DNA from: Calditrichota bacterium
Lineage (GTDB): Bacteria > Calditrichota > Calditrichia > RBG-13-44-9
Direction: 5' to 3'
DNA: 5,655 nt
NCBI GenBank assembly: GCA_024276455.1
Contig: JAJRXE010000412.1
Location: 1 to 5,655, forward strand
Made by a program: the position numbers and the translations under genes. The notes beneath the pieces were generated by a model, which saw only the letters and a program-made list of their open reading frames with translations, was not told the DNA's origin and ran no database searches. This document shows positions 5,641 through 5,655 of this stretch, one piece after another; within the stretch, counting starts at the first letter, position 1; each line of letters begins with the position of its first letter.

Positions 5641-5655
5641 ATTTTTCCCTTTCAC

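Overview
The window holds a SusC/SusD-type outer-membrane uptake pair, transcribed rightwards, next to the 5' end of a purine-biosynthesis gene that runs leftwards off the window edge. The FCB superphylum is the best fit. SusC/SusD pairs are typical of that group, and the PurL fragment carries the 'AGEENA' variant I associate with Bacteroidota/Chlorobi-type sequences. All genes here have clear Shine-Dalgarno sites: an 8-nt TAAGGAGG before susC, AGGAGG before susD and GGAG before purL. Classical Bacteroidia rarely use such sites, so a sister lineage (Calditrichota, KSB1, Ignavibacteria, Rhodothermia or similar) is more likely. This lineage call is an inference from short signals, not a placement.

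Layout. (1) 1-228, minus strand: the first 76 codons of purL, with an RBS and a plausible sigma-70 promoter just upstream (259-287). (2) 229-1034: an 806-bp divergent intergenic region with no credible gene. Its right end is AT-rich and contains promoter-like hexamers, then a GC-rich, possibly structured leader ending in T6 about 40 nt before susC. (3) 1035-3935: a SusC/RagA TonB-dependent transporter of 966 aa. (4) 3951-5327: a RagB/SusD lipoprotein with two possible starts, 15 nt after susC and surely in the same operon. (5) 5350-5384: a strong intrinsic terminator 22 nt after susD. (6) 5385-5655: no gene, but a dense set of small palindromes (three hairpins at 5394-5485), a second copy of the terminator-like palindrome (5507-5539), a degenerate 9-bp tandem repeat (5542-5577) and an AT-rich inverted repeat (5602-5640).

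How the genes work together. By family knowledge, SusC is a TonB-driven beta-barrel and SusD is a surface lipoprotein that caps it as a hinged lid. Together they capture and import oligomeric nutrients such as glycans or peptides. No glycoside hydrolase, peptidase, sensor or ECF sigma/anti-sigma gene lies within the window, so the substrate cannot be inferred. PurL is a housekeeping neighbour with no evident functional link.

I found no clearly new gene system. The points most worth a second look are the palindrome-rich 3' region, where the operon terminator appears to belong to a repeat family, the structured leader before susC, and the doubled start of susD.
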